Positions 1 through 11,318 of a stretch of 64,000 nucleotides of DNA are shown here, piece by piece. The stretch spans positions 134,060,337-134,124,336 of the forward strand of contig NW_026947485.1 in assembly GCF_034190915.1 (NCBI RefSeq), read 5' to 3'. The first letter of the stretch is position 1. Every line of letters begins with the position of its first letter. Position numbers and translations under genes: made by a program. The notes beneath the pieces are model-generated. The model worked only from the letters and a program-made list of their open reading frames with translations. It searched no databases and was not told where the DNA came from. The stretch is from Cavia porcellus (Eukaryota; Chordata; Mammalia; Rodentia; Caviidae).

Positions 1-31
1 TGAGAGCTGCTATTGGCTTCTTAAGGTCCAG

Positions 32-185
32 TAGACATTTTAGATGGTTAATTCTTTAGTTTTGGCACAGGGATGAGAACAGTTATTTGAATCATAAATT
101 GTTTAAAAGAACCCCTGAAATACGGTACAAATGATAGTTCTCGTTCCTGCTCAGAAACCAAAGAATTACCCATCTAAAATGTCTA
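32..185. repeat. Imperfect inverted repeat, MITE-like
   Basis: Arms at about 32-89 and 127-185 are reverse complements. The outer 26 bases of each arm (32-57 and 160-185) differ at one position; the inner parts match more loosely around a loop of about 37 bases. The outermost bases are TA on both sides, so the unit can be read as a 150-bp element (34-183) flanked by a TA duplication, as Tc1/mariner-type elements leave. No coding capacity is present. I cannot match it to a named family. A hairpin-forming transcript is the alternative reading. Confidence 0.65.
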
Positions 186-1294
186 TAAATTGAGAAATCC
201 TGCCCTGGAGAAACTCATATTTCTGTGTAGAAAATGGCACAAACAGAATGTTTATAGAAATTGTTTTTGTAATATCAAATGTATTAAAATAATCTAATGT
301 CTACTAATTTTGAATACAGTAAGATGTTTTGATATATTAACCATTAGAACTATACCATAATAAAGATGTTTAAACTTCAGCTCATGCCTGACACCCCTTG
401 CTTTGCTGAATAACAAAGTACAGAAGAATGCAGATGGTGCAATTTCTAAGAGTTTAAAAATAGCGAACATAAATGTAGTTATAATGATGCAAAATATTCA
501 TGAGAACATAAATAGTGAATTAAATTAATGTCAATTGTTGGGGAAGGAAGAGAGACAAGGAAGAGAGGGAGTGAAGATTAGAGAACACTTCGTAGTTAAC
601 CAGTTCTACCAATAACCACAATTCTTATGAACATGATGAACATATTGCAAATTATTCCAGTGGTGGGAGCTTACTTTGTAAAGGAAATTTCCCCAGTTAT
701 CCCTTAATAGTATCATAGCCTTAGTAATGCACATTACTGAATTTTCCCATGAAACAATGTTCTTCATTTGTAGAATAGTAAATGTTAGTATTACCACTTT
801 TAAAAAACTTTTTAGACATCTAAAAAATCTGCTTTAAAATAACATCCAATTTTATTCAATTTCTTCAACCAAAAATTGCAAATATTCTTAAACTGAAGCT
901 CTTTTCTAACTTAAATGACTTCAGTTCTACTATGTGGCATGCAAACTCTTTTTTAAAAAAACTATTTCTATGATTTCTTCATCATCTTCTCAGTTCACCT
1001 TTTTTCATACCATTTAGTCCATTCCTTTGTTATTCAGTCTTTGGTTGAATAATTTTCCAAAAAAAAAAAAAAAAAAAAGAATGTTTGGCAGTCAAGTCAT
1101 ATAAATCTGCATCTTGTTTTCAGGTTCTTACACGACATGTCTCAAGATTATAAATCTTTTCATTCTTCTAAACATTATTAATTTTAATGCAATTCAAAAA
1201 AAAAAAACCCACCATGTGATTATACTCAAAACTGTAGTAGATGATTTTACCATGTAATTACACAATAAAATATCTTTAGGTATTGGTGCTAAGA
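186..1294. other. Unassigned AT-rich DNA
   Basis: No gene or recognisable repeat. It holds an A run near 1060-1078 and another near 1197-1207. The short ORF at 606-797 has no recognisable protein features. Confidence 0.6.
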
Positions 1295-1528
1295 AAGGCC
1301 CTATATTTTTTATATTTTTATTTTGAAAGTAGTAAAATACAACAGAAAAAGACAGAATAAAACCGAGACCATGTAGTGAAATTGGTACAGAACTTCACAG
1401 CAAGTTACCGAGATAGCAGTAATTGATACCACAGTATATTTCATTATCTTTGCAATAGTTGTTCTTTCAATCACGTATATCAAAATAAAATGAAATACAG
1501 AACATTATAGAACTTATCAAAACAGCAT

Positions 1529-1588
1529 ATTGAATAGAGCAGTACTATTAATCAGAACATTGAATAGAGCAGTACTATTAATCAGAAC
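1529..1588. repeat. Perfect 30-bp tandem duplication
   Basis: Two identical 30-base units abut at 1529-1558 and 1559-1588, inside retroposon copy 1. Perfect identity in otherwise diverged sequence implies a recent duplication, or an assembly or polymorphism issue. Confidence 0.9.
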
Positions 1589-1702
1589 AAAGCAAAACAG
1601 TAATAAAAATATTTGCCTTCAAATATTAGAAGGAAGTCCCCCTTATTTGCTATGGTCAACCTCCCAAGAGATGCTCAGATTTCTGGTTCCCATTTGCTAA
1701 TG

Positions 1703-1726
1703 GGGCGGGGGGGGGGGGGGCGGGGC
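1703..1726. repeat. Poly-G/C-rich run
   Basis: About 18 of 24 bases are G, interrupted by single C residues. It lies within retroposon copy 1 and is a possible G-quadruplex-forming tract on plus. Confidence 0.85.
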
Positions 1727-1954
1727 AGGTGAAGGCAAGTAGGGGAAGTGGGATGTTTGACTCGAGGTTCACTACTGCTTAGCAGGGAGGCAGGCTGGTT
1801 GCTTGGTTTCCCAGTGTTCTAAGTTCCAACATTGGGCGGATCTCAAGAGACGCTGGTGGTTCTCCCCCTGGAAGGGCTACAGTCTGCCACACTGCAGCCG
1901 TTTGAGCTGCGTGCTTGGTTTCCAGGGTCCTAAATTCCAAGGCCTTATATTTTT

Positions 1955-2400
1955 AAATTTTATGCTAAGAATCATTGATAACGCTTTTGGGGCGGTGGGG
2001 ATCACTATTCAAATTCTGGGTCTCACATTGGCCAGCCAGGCCCTGCGCCTGCTGATCTAAGTCCTCAGCAACGCTTTTAATTTTTGTTTTCAAAATAATT
2101 CTCTTGGTTTCTAGATGCATTCTGGTTGTGTTCATATTACTATCGGGCATCTTGTGAGAAGCGGAAGTCCCCTCTGCTCCTTTAGCAGGTTGCTCTCATC
2201 TGAGCACCCCATGTTTTCACCAGATCCCTGCTGCGGAGGCTGGGAGGGAGCGGCAGGCCTTGAAGTGTTGACTGCTTCAGGCGCTGCCCGCCTTTCCCCA
2301 GACAGCTGACTGCACTCAGCGTTCTGCCCTTTGGAGTCGGATACTCCAAAGGTCAGCTTTTTAAGAGGCTTAAATAATCTTTTTCTATCCTACTCCCTTT
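1955..2400. other. GC-rich patch with CpGs, unassigned
   Basis: This stretch is clearly GC-richer than its surroundings, with several CpGs clustered at about 2160-2345 and a perfect hairpin at 2328-2352. ORFs at 1803-2060, 2115-2309 and 1965-2150 (minus) cross it, but none resembles a known protein. It could be the 5' part of a larger transposable element next to retroposon copy 1, or a decayed CpG islet. Confidence 0.4.
2328..2352. repeat. Perfect 10-bp stem hairpin
   Basis: CCTTTGGAGT at 2328-2337 is the exact reverse complement of 2343-2352, with a 5-base loop (CGGAT). Confidence 0.9.
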
Positions 2401-2815
2401 CTCTGTTAGTGACTAAAATGTAAAACTAAAAGAAATATGTGTGGCTGGTACAAGATTTGGCAGTACTTTTAAGTGTGTCATATTCTTTTGAAGTTAGTGT
2501 GTGGTGATGCTATAGTCCCTTGTGTAAGAAATAATTGACACTGTGGGTTAATGCGGAGTGTGAGATGAAAGAAACTGCAGAGAAATTGCTTGAAGTCCTG
2601 TCCCGCATCTTCCCCCAGTCTAGATGTGATCTGACAAATCACTGGGCAGTATCTCCCCGCAGTGTCACCACACTGCAAACACACACGTAGCTAATGTTTA
2701 AAATATCCTCGTTTTATGTAAAGGGCCGTCAGAATTTCTAATTGAGAATGATTAGTAATCTGTGAAAGGATGAACAAGCAAAGTAAAAAAGCTGAGAGTG
2801 ATTTGTAGGAATAAT

Positions 2816-2985
2816 TTCTCTTCTCTTTTCTCTTCTCTTCTCTTCTCTTCTCTTCTCTTCTCTTCTCTTCTCTTCTCTTCTCTTCTCTTCTCTTCTCTTC
2901 TCTCCTCTCCTCTCCTCTCCTCTCCCCTCCTCTCCTCTCAACTCCCCTTCCCTTCCCTTCCCTTCCCTTCCCTTTTCTTTCCTTT
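2816..2985. repeat. Polypyrimidine pentanucleotide microsatellite
   Basis: A long uninterrupted pyrimidine tract on plus. TCTTC units (about 2820-2900) give way to TCTCC units (about 2900-2938) and then TTCCC units (about 2943-2972), followed by a G run at about 2985-2994. A period of five creates open frames on both strands rich in E/K/R or S/L/F. These are artefacts, not genes. The mirror-symmetric purine/pyrimidine tract could form triplex (H-DNA). Confidence 0.95.
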
Positions 2986-2994
2986 GGGGGGGGG

Positions 2995-5384
2995 TCTAGG
3001 CTGATCATATCATGTCTATTAAATATATTTTACAAGAAACGAGGATATAGGTCATGGTCATCATTTTCTCCACAAACGACTGTAGTCAGTTAACCACTCT
3101 TCCTCATCCAGAAATGAGGGAAAGTTCTCTGAAAAGACCGAAAGCGATTCTGACTTTTGGAAAACAAGTGAATATAACAATTAACTCTACATATAAAGTA
3201 GAAAAGCATGTCAGGCTGCTTCCATTCTTTCCCAGTTTTTCACAAGCCAAGTCCCTGACACCTGGGCAGGAGAATATAGATTTTTTTTTTTAAAGGGAAG
3301 TTAACTATCAGTAGATAAAGGATATCCTTCAAAGGAGAATGAGTCTATTTTTTAAGACAGGCTTAAGCTATGGAAAGCTCACAGACACCCTCATTCAAAT
3401 CATTAATTGGCAGGCGAGAATAACCGGGTAATTACAGAAAGCTTCTAAACCTGAATGTTGTCAATAGAATTGTAGTTGGAGAATATATAAAATTATATAT
3501 AGTCAGATAGACAAATATTAAGGAAAACAGACAATGTATACAGAGATACAAACAGATAAAAGTTAACTCGGTAGTTTAGAAATCTTATAAAAGAAAAATA
3601 TGACAGCGTATAGAATGAGAGGAGTATTTTTAATGTAACATTAAAACTTCCCAGAAAATAAAATAAAAAGAGAGAAGATATTTCCAAAGATGATTAATTA
3701 ACCCAAAATATCCAAACATTGTATAACAGGCACTTCAAAGAGAGCTTAGAAAATGAGCAAAGACATTACTCAAAACTAATTGTGTGATTTTCCACATTAT
3801 GAAATGAGCAACTGTCTGGCGCAATGAACAAAAGACAACTTTCCTCAAAATCCAGTGACAGTGGCTCTTAGGAAAAGATTCTAAGAATTTCTGAAGAGGT
3901 GAGATAAATTCAACAGGAAAGAAGACAGAATCAGACTTTTCAATAGCAGCACAAACTGTTCAAAGAAAACATGATGTCTTAATAGTGCTGGGAAAAATGA
4001 TATACTATTTAGAATACTTTCAAGTGCAAGTGTAGAACAAAGAGAGTTTTAGACATATAATGTTTTAAAAGTTTTATATTTCCTATATCCTCTTTTTGAG
4101 AAAATCCCTACATGAGTTTTGTTTTTTTGGTTTTTTTTTTTTGTTTTTTACTAAAGCAGTAAAGACAACAAAGAAACTCAACAACTCAAGATTTACCAGC
4201 ATGCTGGTAAACATAAATTCCAAGAAAATAGTTGTTCCTTAATACATCATGCTAGGGAGTGTCTGATCCAGTCTGCAGATGAAGAACCCTCTGCTCTGGA
4301 AGAGAAAATGTGGCTTGTGTGATGTCTTCCCATGAATTCACATATGCGTTCCTCTAGGAATATAGAAGATTAAACAAATGTCAGAAAGTTGTAAAATAAA
4401 AAACTCCAGAATCCCCACTAGCACAGAATAACCATGAAATGACCTAACTTTGATGTTTTATTTTTAAGCCCAAGCTACACTTTTGGTTCTGCTATAATGT
4501 TACAGCAGGTATCATTGTGACTCCAAAAGCCAGCTAAGAATGCACTAACAACTCTCTTAGAGATAGTTTTTATTTGGTACTGCTGATATGCTCCTCAAGT
4601 CTGTGGAATGTAAAAAAGAAAATAAACATTACCTTAGAGGTGCTGTCTTTTTTATATAAATGTGCTCCCCACTCATTGAGCTGAAAACCCTTCAACCCTA
4701 ATTTTCCATCCTACCTTAACAGTATAACATGTTACTGATTCCCCTACATTAGTTTTGTATTTTATAGCTCTTACTCTGTTCAGCCAGGAAATTTCCATCA
4801 GTCTTCCTTGCAGGTTCATTTTACATAAGGTTTCTAAACATTTAGTTTCTTATAATACCACCATTAATCTCCTTCTCTTCATGTTCATCGCATTCATTGC
4901 CATTTACATACCAGTGAATTCCAGTTTATATCTATATCTTTTCACCTTTAAATTTATAAAGCTCCTCTTGGATGTTTCAAAGAAATTCAGTATACAAATG
5001 ATCAAAATGAAGCTCACAGTTTTGCCTAAAAAATGCCAGTCCTGTCTGAAGATCCTTATTTCTGCAAATAATGCTATATCATTCCAAGTGTATGATAGAA
5101 TATTTCCTGTATATTCTCTAAAATATTCACTATTCTTACTAAATCCTGTTTGGATTGCTAATTGAACATTTCTTAAATCAGTCGCACATTTTAAAACTGT
5201 AATGTCTCCTTCTAGATTGTTGCAATACTCTTTATAATTAATCTTCTTTATAATTAATCTTCTTTGAGTCTGGCCCAATTAATTTTCATCCATCCTGTAT
5301 ACTGGATTCAGGATAGTATTAACACGAAGGGATCTCAGGTCATATTCGGATTAAAGTACTTCAATTATTATTTCTCAGTGTCTT
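2995..5384. other. Unassigned DNA
   Basis: No gene or named repeat recognised. Contents seen: a T-rich run near 4120-4150 and a perfect 16-bp tandem duplication at 5231-5262. ORFs at 4755-5165 and 4904-5278 (minus) overlap antiparallel in AT-rich sequence and look like chance. Confidence 0.55.
5231..5262. repeat. Perfect 16-bp tandem duplication
   Basis: TTTATAATTAATCTTC occurs twice head to tail at 5231-5246 and 5247-5262. Confidence 0.9.
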
Positions 5385-6235
5385 TAGGATAAATAAAATC
5401 TAGCTGACATCTAACGTATTCCGTGGCTCGCCTTGCACCTATATGCCCCCATCCACTATTTCCAGTCATTGTCATTTTTCACTGCTTCAAGCACATCACA
5501 TGCTTCCCACTTGGTTTCTCTGTCACTAATTTTTACCCATAGTTTTCTTCCTCCAAGTTTTTACTGTTTTGTAGAGCTTTCAATGATCCTTATGAATTAT
5601 CTCAGGTAACACTTTCTTAGGGAGTCTTTCCTAATCGCCTTGACTGCATTAGGATCTTGTGTTTGTCAGTTCAGGCATTTATAACAGAATACCACAGCAT
5701 AGGCAGCTTGAAAAACAGAAAATTATCTTTATACTTACGAAGCCAACGAGATGTGAGATCACAGAGCTGGCAGAGCTGTGTCTGTTGAGAGCCTGCTTCA
5801 TGCTCTGCAGATGGGCATCCTTTGTGTTCTCACAGGGTGAAGGAGGAGAAAGGTAAAGCGGGAAAGTTCTCTCATGTATTTTCTTTTAAGGGGACTGATC
5901 TTAGGATGCAGGCATCCATTCTTATTAGCTTATTATGTCCCAAAAGTCCTTTTTCTTCATATGTTCACTTTGAGGCTTAGGATGAAAATGCGTGAATGTT
6001 ATGGAGATACCAGCATTCAGTCCATAGCACATCTCATATGGTGTACTCCAAAATATGCTTTGATGGTCATTCATAGCACTTAGCACAGATCTTAACTGCA
6101 TTGACATTTATAACTTTTTGGTAAAAACCTAATTGCATATCTAAATGGTAAACTTTCTCCTCTGTTTCATTCACAGATCCTAACAACATGCTTGATGTTC
6201 TCTGCCCATGGAAGCAATAGATCAAATTAGAAAAA
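5385..6235 (+). mobile_element. L2 LINE remnant, split by an LTR
   Basis: 5385-5655 matches the general course of the L2 3' region on plus (pyrimidine-rich stretch leading to the GGGAGTCTTTCCTAATCGCC section). About 6050-6235 resumes it with the CATAGCACTTAGCACAGATC section and later tail-proximal sequence. The intervening part is a minus-strand MLT1-like LTR. L2 is an inactive pan-mammalian LINE, and this copy is heavily diverged. Confidence 0.5.
5657..6030 (-). mobile_element. MLT1-like LTR nested in L2
   Basis: Read on minus, it begins with the TGCTATGGACTGAATG-type start (plus CATTCAGTCCATAGCA at about 6014-6029) and ends with the TATTCTGTTATAAATGCC-type end near 5660-5680. In between it follows the MLT1/MST layout (a GTGAGAACACAAAGG-like segment on minus). 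These are LTRs of the non-autonomous ERVL-MaLR group. Orientation and ends are fairly clear; the subfamily is not. Confidence 0.6.
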
Positions 6236-9094
6236 TCAAACTTCTTTTATCAGAACTAGGTAGTATTTAACTTATTAGAGTTTGCCAACTCTAAGTAATT
6301 ATATTTTACCATCCAATATTGGGAATAGTAAATGAAAAATATCAGAAAGCTTTTTTTATTAACAGAAAAATCTAGAAATTCTTATAGTAGTCTGTTTTAT
6401 AAGCTGCATCTCCAACTCAGTAATTGTCCTATGTGCTTCCCTAAAATGAAAGGCTAGAGAAACACATCAATATGAATACCATTAGCTCAACTGACATCTT
6501 TTAACATATCTTGAGTGCAATTTTAATTCATCCATGTCACTCTGTGCTCTACTATCATAAAAAAGCAGAAATTAGCTTCTATGAAAGGCATCATTAGTCA
6601 TAAAAAATGAATATCCTATAGGATGAGACCTAGCCAAGGTTTCACTTCACTGGCATTGTAGAAGAAACCTAGGGATCAGGATAGAATTATACGGTATGGT
6701 GTTCATTATAACACATTTTTGTTTGTTTCTGTTAAAAGACATGCACAGGAAACCTTGGGAAAGAAAACTGCTTTCCATTAAAACCTCTTCCTCCATTTCA
6801 CCTACTCACCCTGCTCCCAATTCGAGGACATATCCTGTGTACCTAGGCAAGTTTAAATTAAACACATCAATCATCCTAGGGCTCCAGAATTACCTACAGC
6901 TGTGATGAACGACTCCTGTGACTTAGCCTCTTAGGCTTTGCTCTTTGGAGATTTGTGACCCATGTGCGTTTATATCTTGGGCTGAAGGAGTCTGACATAA
7001 ATGTAGACCAGGCATTTGTCTGTATTGTGTGGAGAACATCTCCAGAGTGTCTTGCTGTTGTGCTTGACGTAGCCAAAATCAGGATTATTTCTTTGTAGTG
7101 CTTATAACAGATATCACTGTTCTGATTTAAATACATTTTCTCCGTGATATTTAAGATTAACACCAATGATGACATCAGAATCAATCTGAATACTAAGGTC
7201 CTTATTAAAAAACCAAAGGTGTCAAGAATTAAAGCCGAGAGTACATGAATTTTGATAGTGAGTTGAACAGGACTATCTAGACATAGGATCATAGATATTT
7301 TATTTCGTTTAGTTTTGCTTGATCTAAAACACCTTTAAAAAGGAAGAAAATTGGAGATTTCGTTTTCTTTTCTCAATAACTTAAGGGTGAGTGCCTAAAG
7401 AAAACAAAATGTGGCTTTCAATGGCAGTAAAAGGAATCCCAAACTGAAAACATAACAAAGTATAAGAAAACAAAACAAAAATACCCTCGCCACGAAAAAA
7501 CTCCATCTTGTTTGTTTAATTCTGTAAATCACAGCAAAAGTATCAAGAAACCATAATTCTTCCACTTGAGGTAAAATCAATTATCTGTCAATATTTATAT
7601 TTTTACTGAGAGAACTTGGGGCTAAATATAAACAGGATGTTGCTCTGTGGAATCATTACTCATAAAATATTTGAAGTGATTTTTAGAATTAGAATACATG
7701 TGCTAATTATATGTCTTCTGCAGTCTGACTGGTTCAGCTCCTATAGGTAGCTAAACAAAGGATGAAGTGAACTCACTTAAATGAATAGTTTGGAATCCAT
7801 ACCCAAAACTCAATGAAAGCCAGAAGCATCTGAACATGTCTTTTTATTTATTTGGTTTTGGGAATGGGGAAATTACTGTATAATTTTCTTTATCACTGTC
7901 AGTCATGCTTTTTCTGGAATAAAAAAACAAAGGTGTACTAACATGGCACTTAGGAAAATGGTGGGTTGCTTCAGTGCAGCTAACAGGAGAGAATGCTCAT
8001 GAAAGAAACTTGGGATGTGCCTGTAGGTGTTGAACAGAGTTATTTTGTAAACATTTGGAATCTTTCCCAGTTTGGTTAATGAGGTAGCCATTTGCTTGAG
8101 TGAATGGTCTTTGAAAAACCTTCTGTTTAGTGAAAGATATTTCCTTGTTTTTGCCAGGTAATTCCTGTCGCTAAGGATGTTTGGAGACAACAGATTTGGT
8201 CTGCATGACTGGAAGGAGAGAATTTCTTTAATCATCTAAATTGATTTTCATTTCTTTGCTCCTCTGTCTTTATAAAACATGGATACAACAGAGGACCAAG
8301 AACTGCTCTTCACAAGTGTCCATTTTCCATTGTACTGTAAACATTTTCTAATCACTAAAACAAAGACTTTTATTTGTCATTCTCTTAACCAAATGTATCA
8401 GGTGCCCAGCTTCAGGGTCAGCATCTTCCACCTGGCCTGGTGTAAATTTTTCTGGATGTATACTATACTCATGTCTGAATCTACTAGTTTCTCAAAATTG
8501 CTACTAAATTATCAGTTTGACCTCTGATTTCACCTTTCCACTTGTTTTCTTCATACTACATAGCAGCTTTCGAAATGCCCTACCAATTTGGGCCAAGATT
8601 ATACTTTAAATTTCTTTATCTTTGTTTCCATGGTCCTTTCAATTTCCTCCTTATTTGCTTTCAATTATCTCAGTCAAATTTCTAGCTTTCCTCCCGGGCC
8701 ACTGCTTCCCAAGCTTTGCAAATCCTCCATCTCTGATCATTTGAACAGCAAATTCCACAGCCTCAAGAATGTTTTATTGATTCCATTATTGCTATCCTAG
8801 TCATTTCCTGAAATACACCTTCTAAGATTTTAAAATCAGGTGTCAATCATTGTGACTATGTGCAAAAAATATTATTCTAACTATATTTCATGTATCAGGT
8901 GTGTATTTCTATGTGTATGAACTGATTTATGTAAATACCAGAGCCCTATGTTTCCTTAGCTCAGGTTAACCATTATTTTGCTTTTCCATATTACCATTTC
9001 TCCCTAATTCCAAGGTCCCAACCCCTACAATGCCAATGTACCTGAAGAAGGAGAGGAGGAAAAAATCTTCTACTGATTGATTTGGAGTAGAAAG
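6236..9094. other. Unassigned DNA
   Basis: No gene or repeat recognised with confidence. The ORFs here (e.g. 6894-7292 minus, 7903-8235 minus, 8279-8527) have no recognisable motif. 8230-8820 is pyrimidine-rich and may be an old repeat. Confidence 0.5.
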
Positions 9095-9720
9095 CTCATG
9101 CTACAGGAAGATAATATGAATTATAAAATGCCCCCTAAATATAAAATAGTGTAGACCCTTTGGAAAAGAGTCTGGCAAGTCTTCAAAATGTTAAAGAATA
9201 CCCTGAAACATAGAAATTGCATTTCTATGTATAATCTTAAGAGAAATAATGACACATGACCACCCAAAACCTTGTACATGAATGTTCATAGCAGCCCAAA
9301 ACATGGAAGATACCCAAAAGTCCATCAATGCATAAGTAAACAAAATGTGGTATTCATACAACAGAATATTATTCAGTTACAAAGGGAATTCATTGTTGAC
9401 ACATGCCAAATGCATGTTAATTCTGAAAGAATTATGCTAATGGAAGGCAGCATAAAAAGTCTGTGATACTATCCATGTAAAGTATGTGATACTATTCATG
9501 TAAAATATCTAGAGTAGGCAAATTTATAGACAAAGCCAAACAGATTGCCTAGGGCTGAGAACTGAGTGGTATTATGGAAACTGAGAGTGACCGTTAATGA
9601 GTTAGGAAAAAGTTCTAAGAATAAAATTTGTTTTTACAACTCTAGAGATACATTTAAAGTATTATTTACTTGAAATGAGTGAATTTGATGCTATGCGAAA
9701 TGTAATTTGTTAAGAAACTA
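9095..9720 (+). mobile_element. L1M 3' end fragment
   Basis: Carries the typical old L1 3'-UTR series on plus: CATGAATGTTCATAGCAGCC, then CCAAAAGTCCATCAATG, then AATATTATTCAGTTACAAAG (about 9275-9385), followed by the more divergent distal UTR. It contains a 23-bp tandem duplication at 9462-9507. It is 5'-truncated and non-coding. Confidence 0.75.
9462..9507. repeat. 23-bp tandem duplication
   Basis: Two 23-base units (9462-9484 and 9485-9507) begin TGTGATACTAT and differ at two positions. They lie inside the L1M 3' UTR. Confidence 0.85.
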
Positions 9721-9800
9721 AAAGTAAGAGATAGAGAAGGTGATGTTCTTCAGAATGGGTGGGAAATAGAATCAAAATCTATGTGCAGATGCTGGAACTA

Positions 9801-9904
9801 TTTTTTTTTTTGTCTTTTTCATTTTTATCGGTACCGGGGATCAAACTCACGACCGCCTGCTTGCAAGGCAGGTGCTTATGCCGCTGAGCTAAACCCCCAG
9901 CCCC
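9801..9904 (-). mobile_element. tRNA-Ala(TGC)-derived ID-like SINE
   Basis: On minus it starts GGGGCTGGGGGTTTAGCTCA (A-box region), carries the paired anticodon-arm segment CCTGC-CTTGCAA-GCAGG, then the B-box-like GAGTTTGATCCCC, and ends in an A-rich tail. Flanked by imperfect duplications CTGGAACTA (9792-9800) and CTGAAACTA (9904-9912). It sits between two L1M fragments. Confidence 0.9.
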
Positions 9905-9913
9905 TGAAACTAT

Positions 9914-10720
9914 TTTTTGAAGTGAAATTTATATAATATAAAATTAACTATCCAATGGGAGCAAGCTTGTGGCATTTAGACCAATCATAGAGTACTGAGC
10001 ACCACAAGTATCTATTTTAGAAACATTTATATCATCATACCCTGTGCTCTTTATGTAGTTACATTTCATTCTTCTTGCCCTTCAAGACCAGAAATCAGTT
10101 ATCTGCTTTGAGTCCATGGGGTCTTTTGCGATTACTTTCACTTAGTATACTGTATTCAAAGATTATTTATGAAGATACTACATTCATGCTTTTCAGTGCT
10201 CTGGACTATTGTAAATAATATGGCTAAAATCATTCATATATTTCTATGTACTTCAGTCTTGGTTTTGAAGAATTTGAGACAGACGTAGGATTTGAATTTC
10301 AGGGCTAAGTAATAATTTTATATTGCAATTTTCTAAGGTACTATCAAGTTTTTCTCACAGTGGTTGAAATAGTTTATATTTCCAAAAGCTATGTACAGCT
10401 ATTCCAAATTCACCACATCATTACTACTATCTGATGTTTTTTAATTGAAAGAATACATGTATCCTGATGTGGATGCAACACTTTAATTTTGGTTATGAAT
10501 TTTATTTTCCTTATTATTAATAATTTAAAGCATCTTTTCATGTTTTATTAGGTACATGTATTTGTTTTGAGAAATATCTATTCTAGTCTTTTAAGATTTT
10601 AAATTGAGGTACTTGTGTTTGTTTTGTTGATTTTTGAAAATTACGTATTCTGATTCCCAGATCTTATCTAATATTTCCTTTCCTTCTGTTTTGGTAGAGA
10701 GTTTAATTCACCCATTTTAG
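9914..10720 (-). mobile_element. L1M 3' region, antisense
   Basis: Plus sequence follows the reverse complement of an L1M 3' UTR: GAAATTTATATAATATAAAA, later CTTTCACTTAGTATACTGT, then TTTCTCACAGTGGTTGAAA, and CATCTTTTCATGTTTTATTAG near 10530-10550. It lies tail to tail with the plus-strand L1M at 9095-9720. Confidence 0.75.
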
Positions 10721-10860
10721 TGAGCACAATGATTATAAAAAAGAAAAAAATTAAGTAAAAACTACATTTGTTATTGAATTATTTTCCAGATACAGACATC
10801 AATTTAGACATATGTGACCAAATATACTTATTTGAAACCTTATATGTCTTGTGGAGCTTT

Positions 10861-11318
10861 TCTTATGACTTGTGTCTAGATGTACTTCCCAGCCCCGAGC
10901 CTCATGAACTCATACCTGAGGAATTTTAAGGCCCTCTGGATTTAGTGTGTGTGATACTAGGATTAAGAATGCATGTTACTAAATTATTTCATTGCTTAGA
11001 ATTAGCATAATTCTAGGGATAATTGAATGGATTTAATGAAGACAGCGGTCCTACCCTGGGTGTGTGTGGCATCACTCAAAAGGCTTGTAGCATGGATGGA
11101 ATAGAAGGGAAAGTCAGAAATGCTGCTTGTTGTGTGCTGCCTGCTTTGCCATGAATGGTTTCTCCTCTGTGATACACCTGTGCCAGTGCCACCCTGCTTT
11201 CTGGCCAACTGACTATGGACTTACACCTCTGCAAACTGTGAAGCAAAATAAACATTTCTGCCTTTTACTTGTGGGTGACAGGTATTTTGTCTCAGTAATG
11301 AAAAAGTCAACTAAAACA
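10861..11318 (+). repeat. 5' LTR of MaLR provirus
   Basis: The start aligns with the 3' LTR (TCTTATGACTTGTGTCTA against TATCATGGCTTGTGTCTA). An AATAAA-type signal lies in AAGCAAAATAAACATTTC near 11241-11258, followed by GGTATTTTGTCTCAGTAATG and an end at about ACTAAAACA. Confidence 0.8.

Larger units (their letters stand above)
1311..1938 (-). mobile_element. Unclassified retroposon, copy 1
   Basis: Read on the minus strand it has a GC-richer 5' part and a T-rich 3' part, and ends in an A-rich tail (T-rich on plus at about 1306-1325). It is flanked by a 16-base direct repeat, AAGGCCCTATATTTTT at 1295-1310 and AAGGCCTTATATTTTT at 1939-1954 (one mismatch), which fits an L1-type target-site duplication. 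The 3' half aligns by eye with the elements at 43315-44049 and 60695-61504. Inside are a perfect 30-bp tandem duplication (1529-1588), a G run and a roughly 27-bp direct repeat pair (1801-1829 and 1913-1939). It has no ORF of note. Confidence 0.6.

Noticed and set aside
2691..3008. Arg/Glu/Lys-repeat and Leu/Phe/Ser-repeat ORFs on both strands
   Set aside because: They are translations of the pentanucleotide microsatellite; a period of five keeps all frames open.
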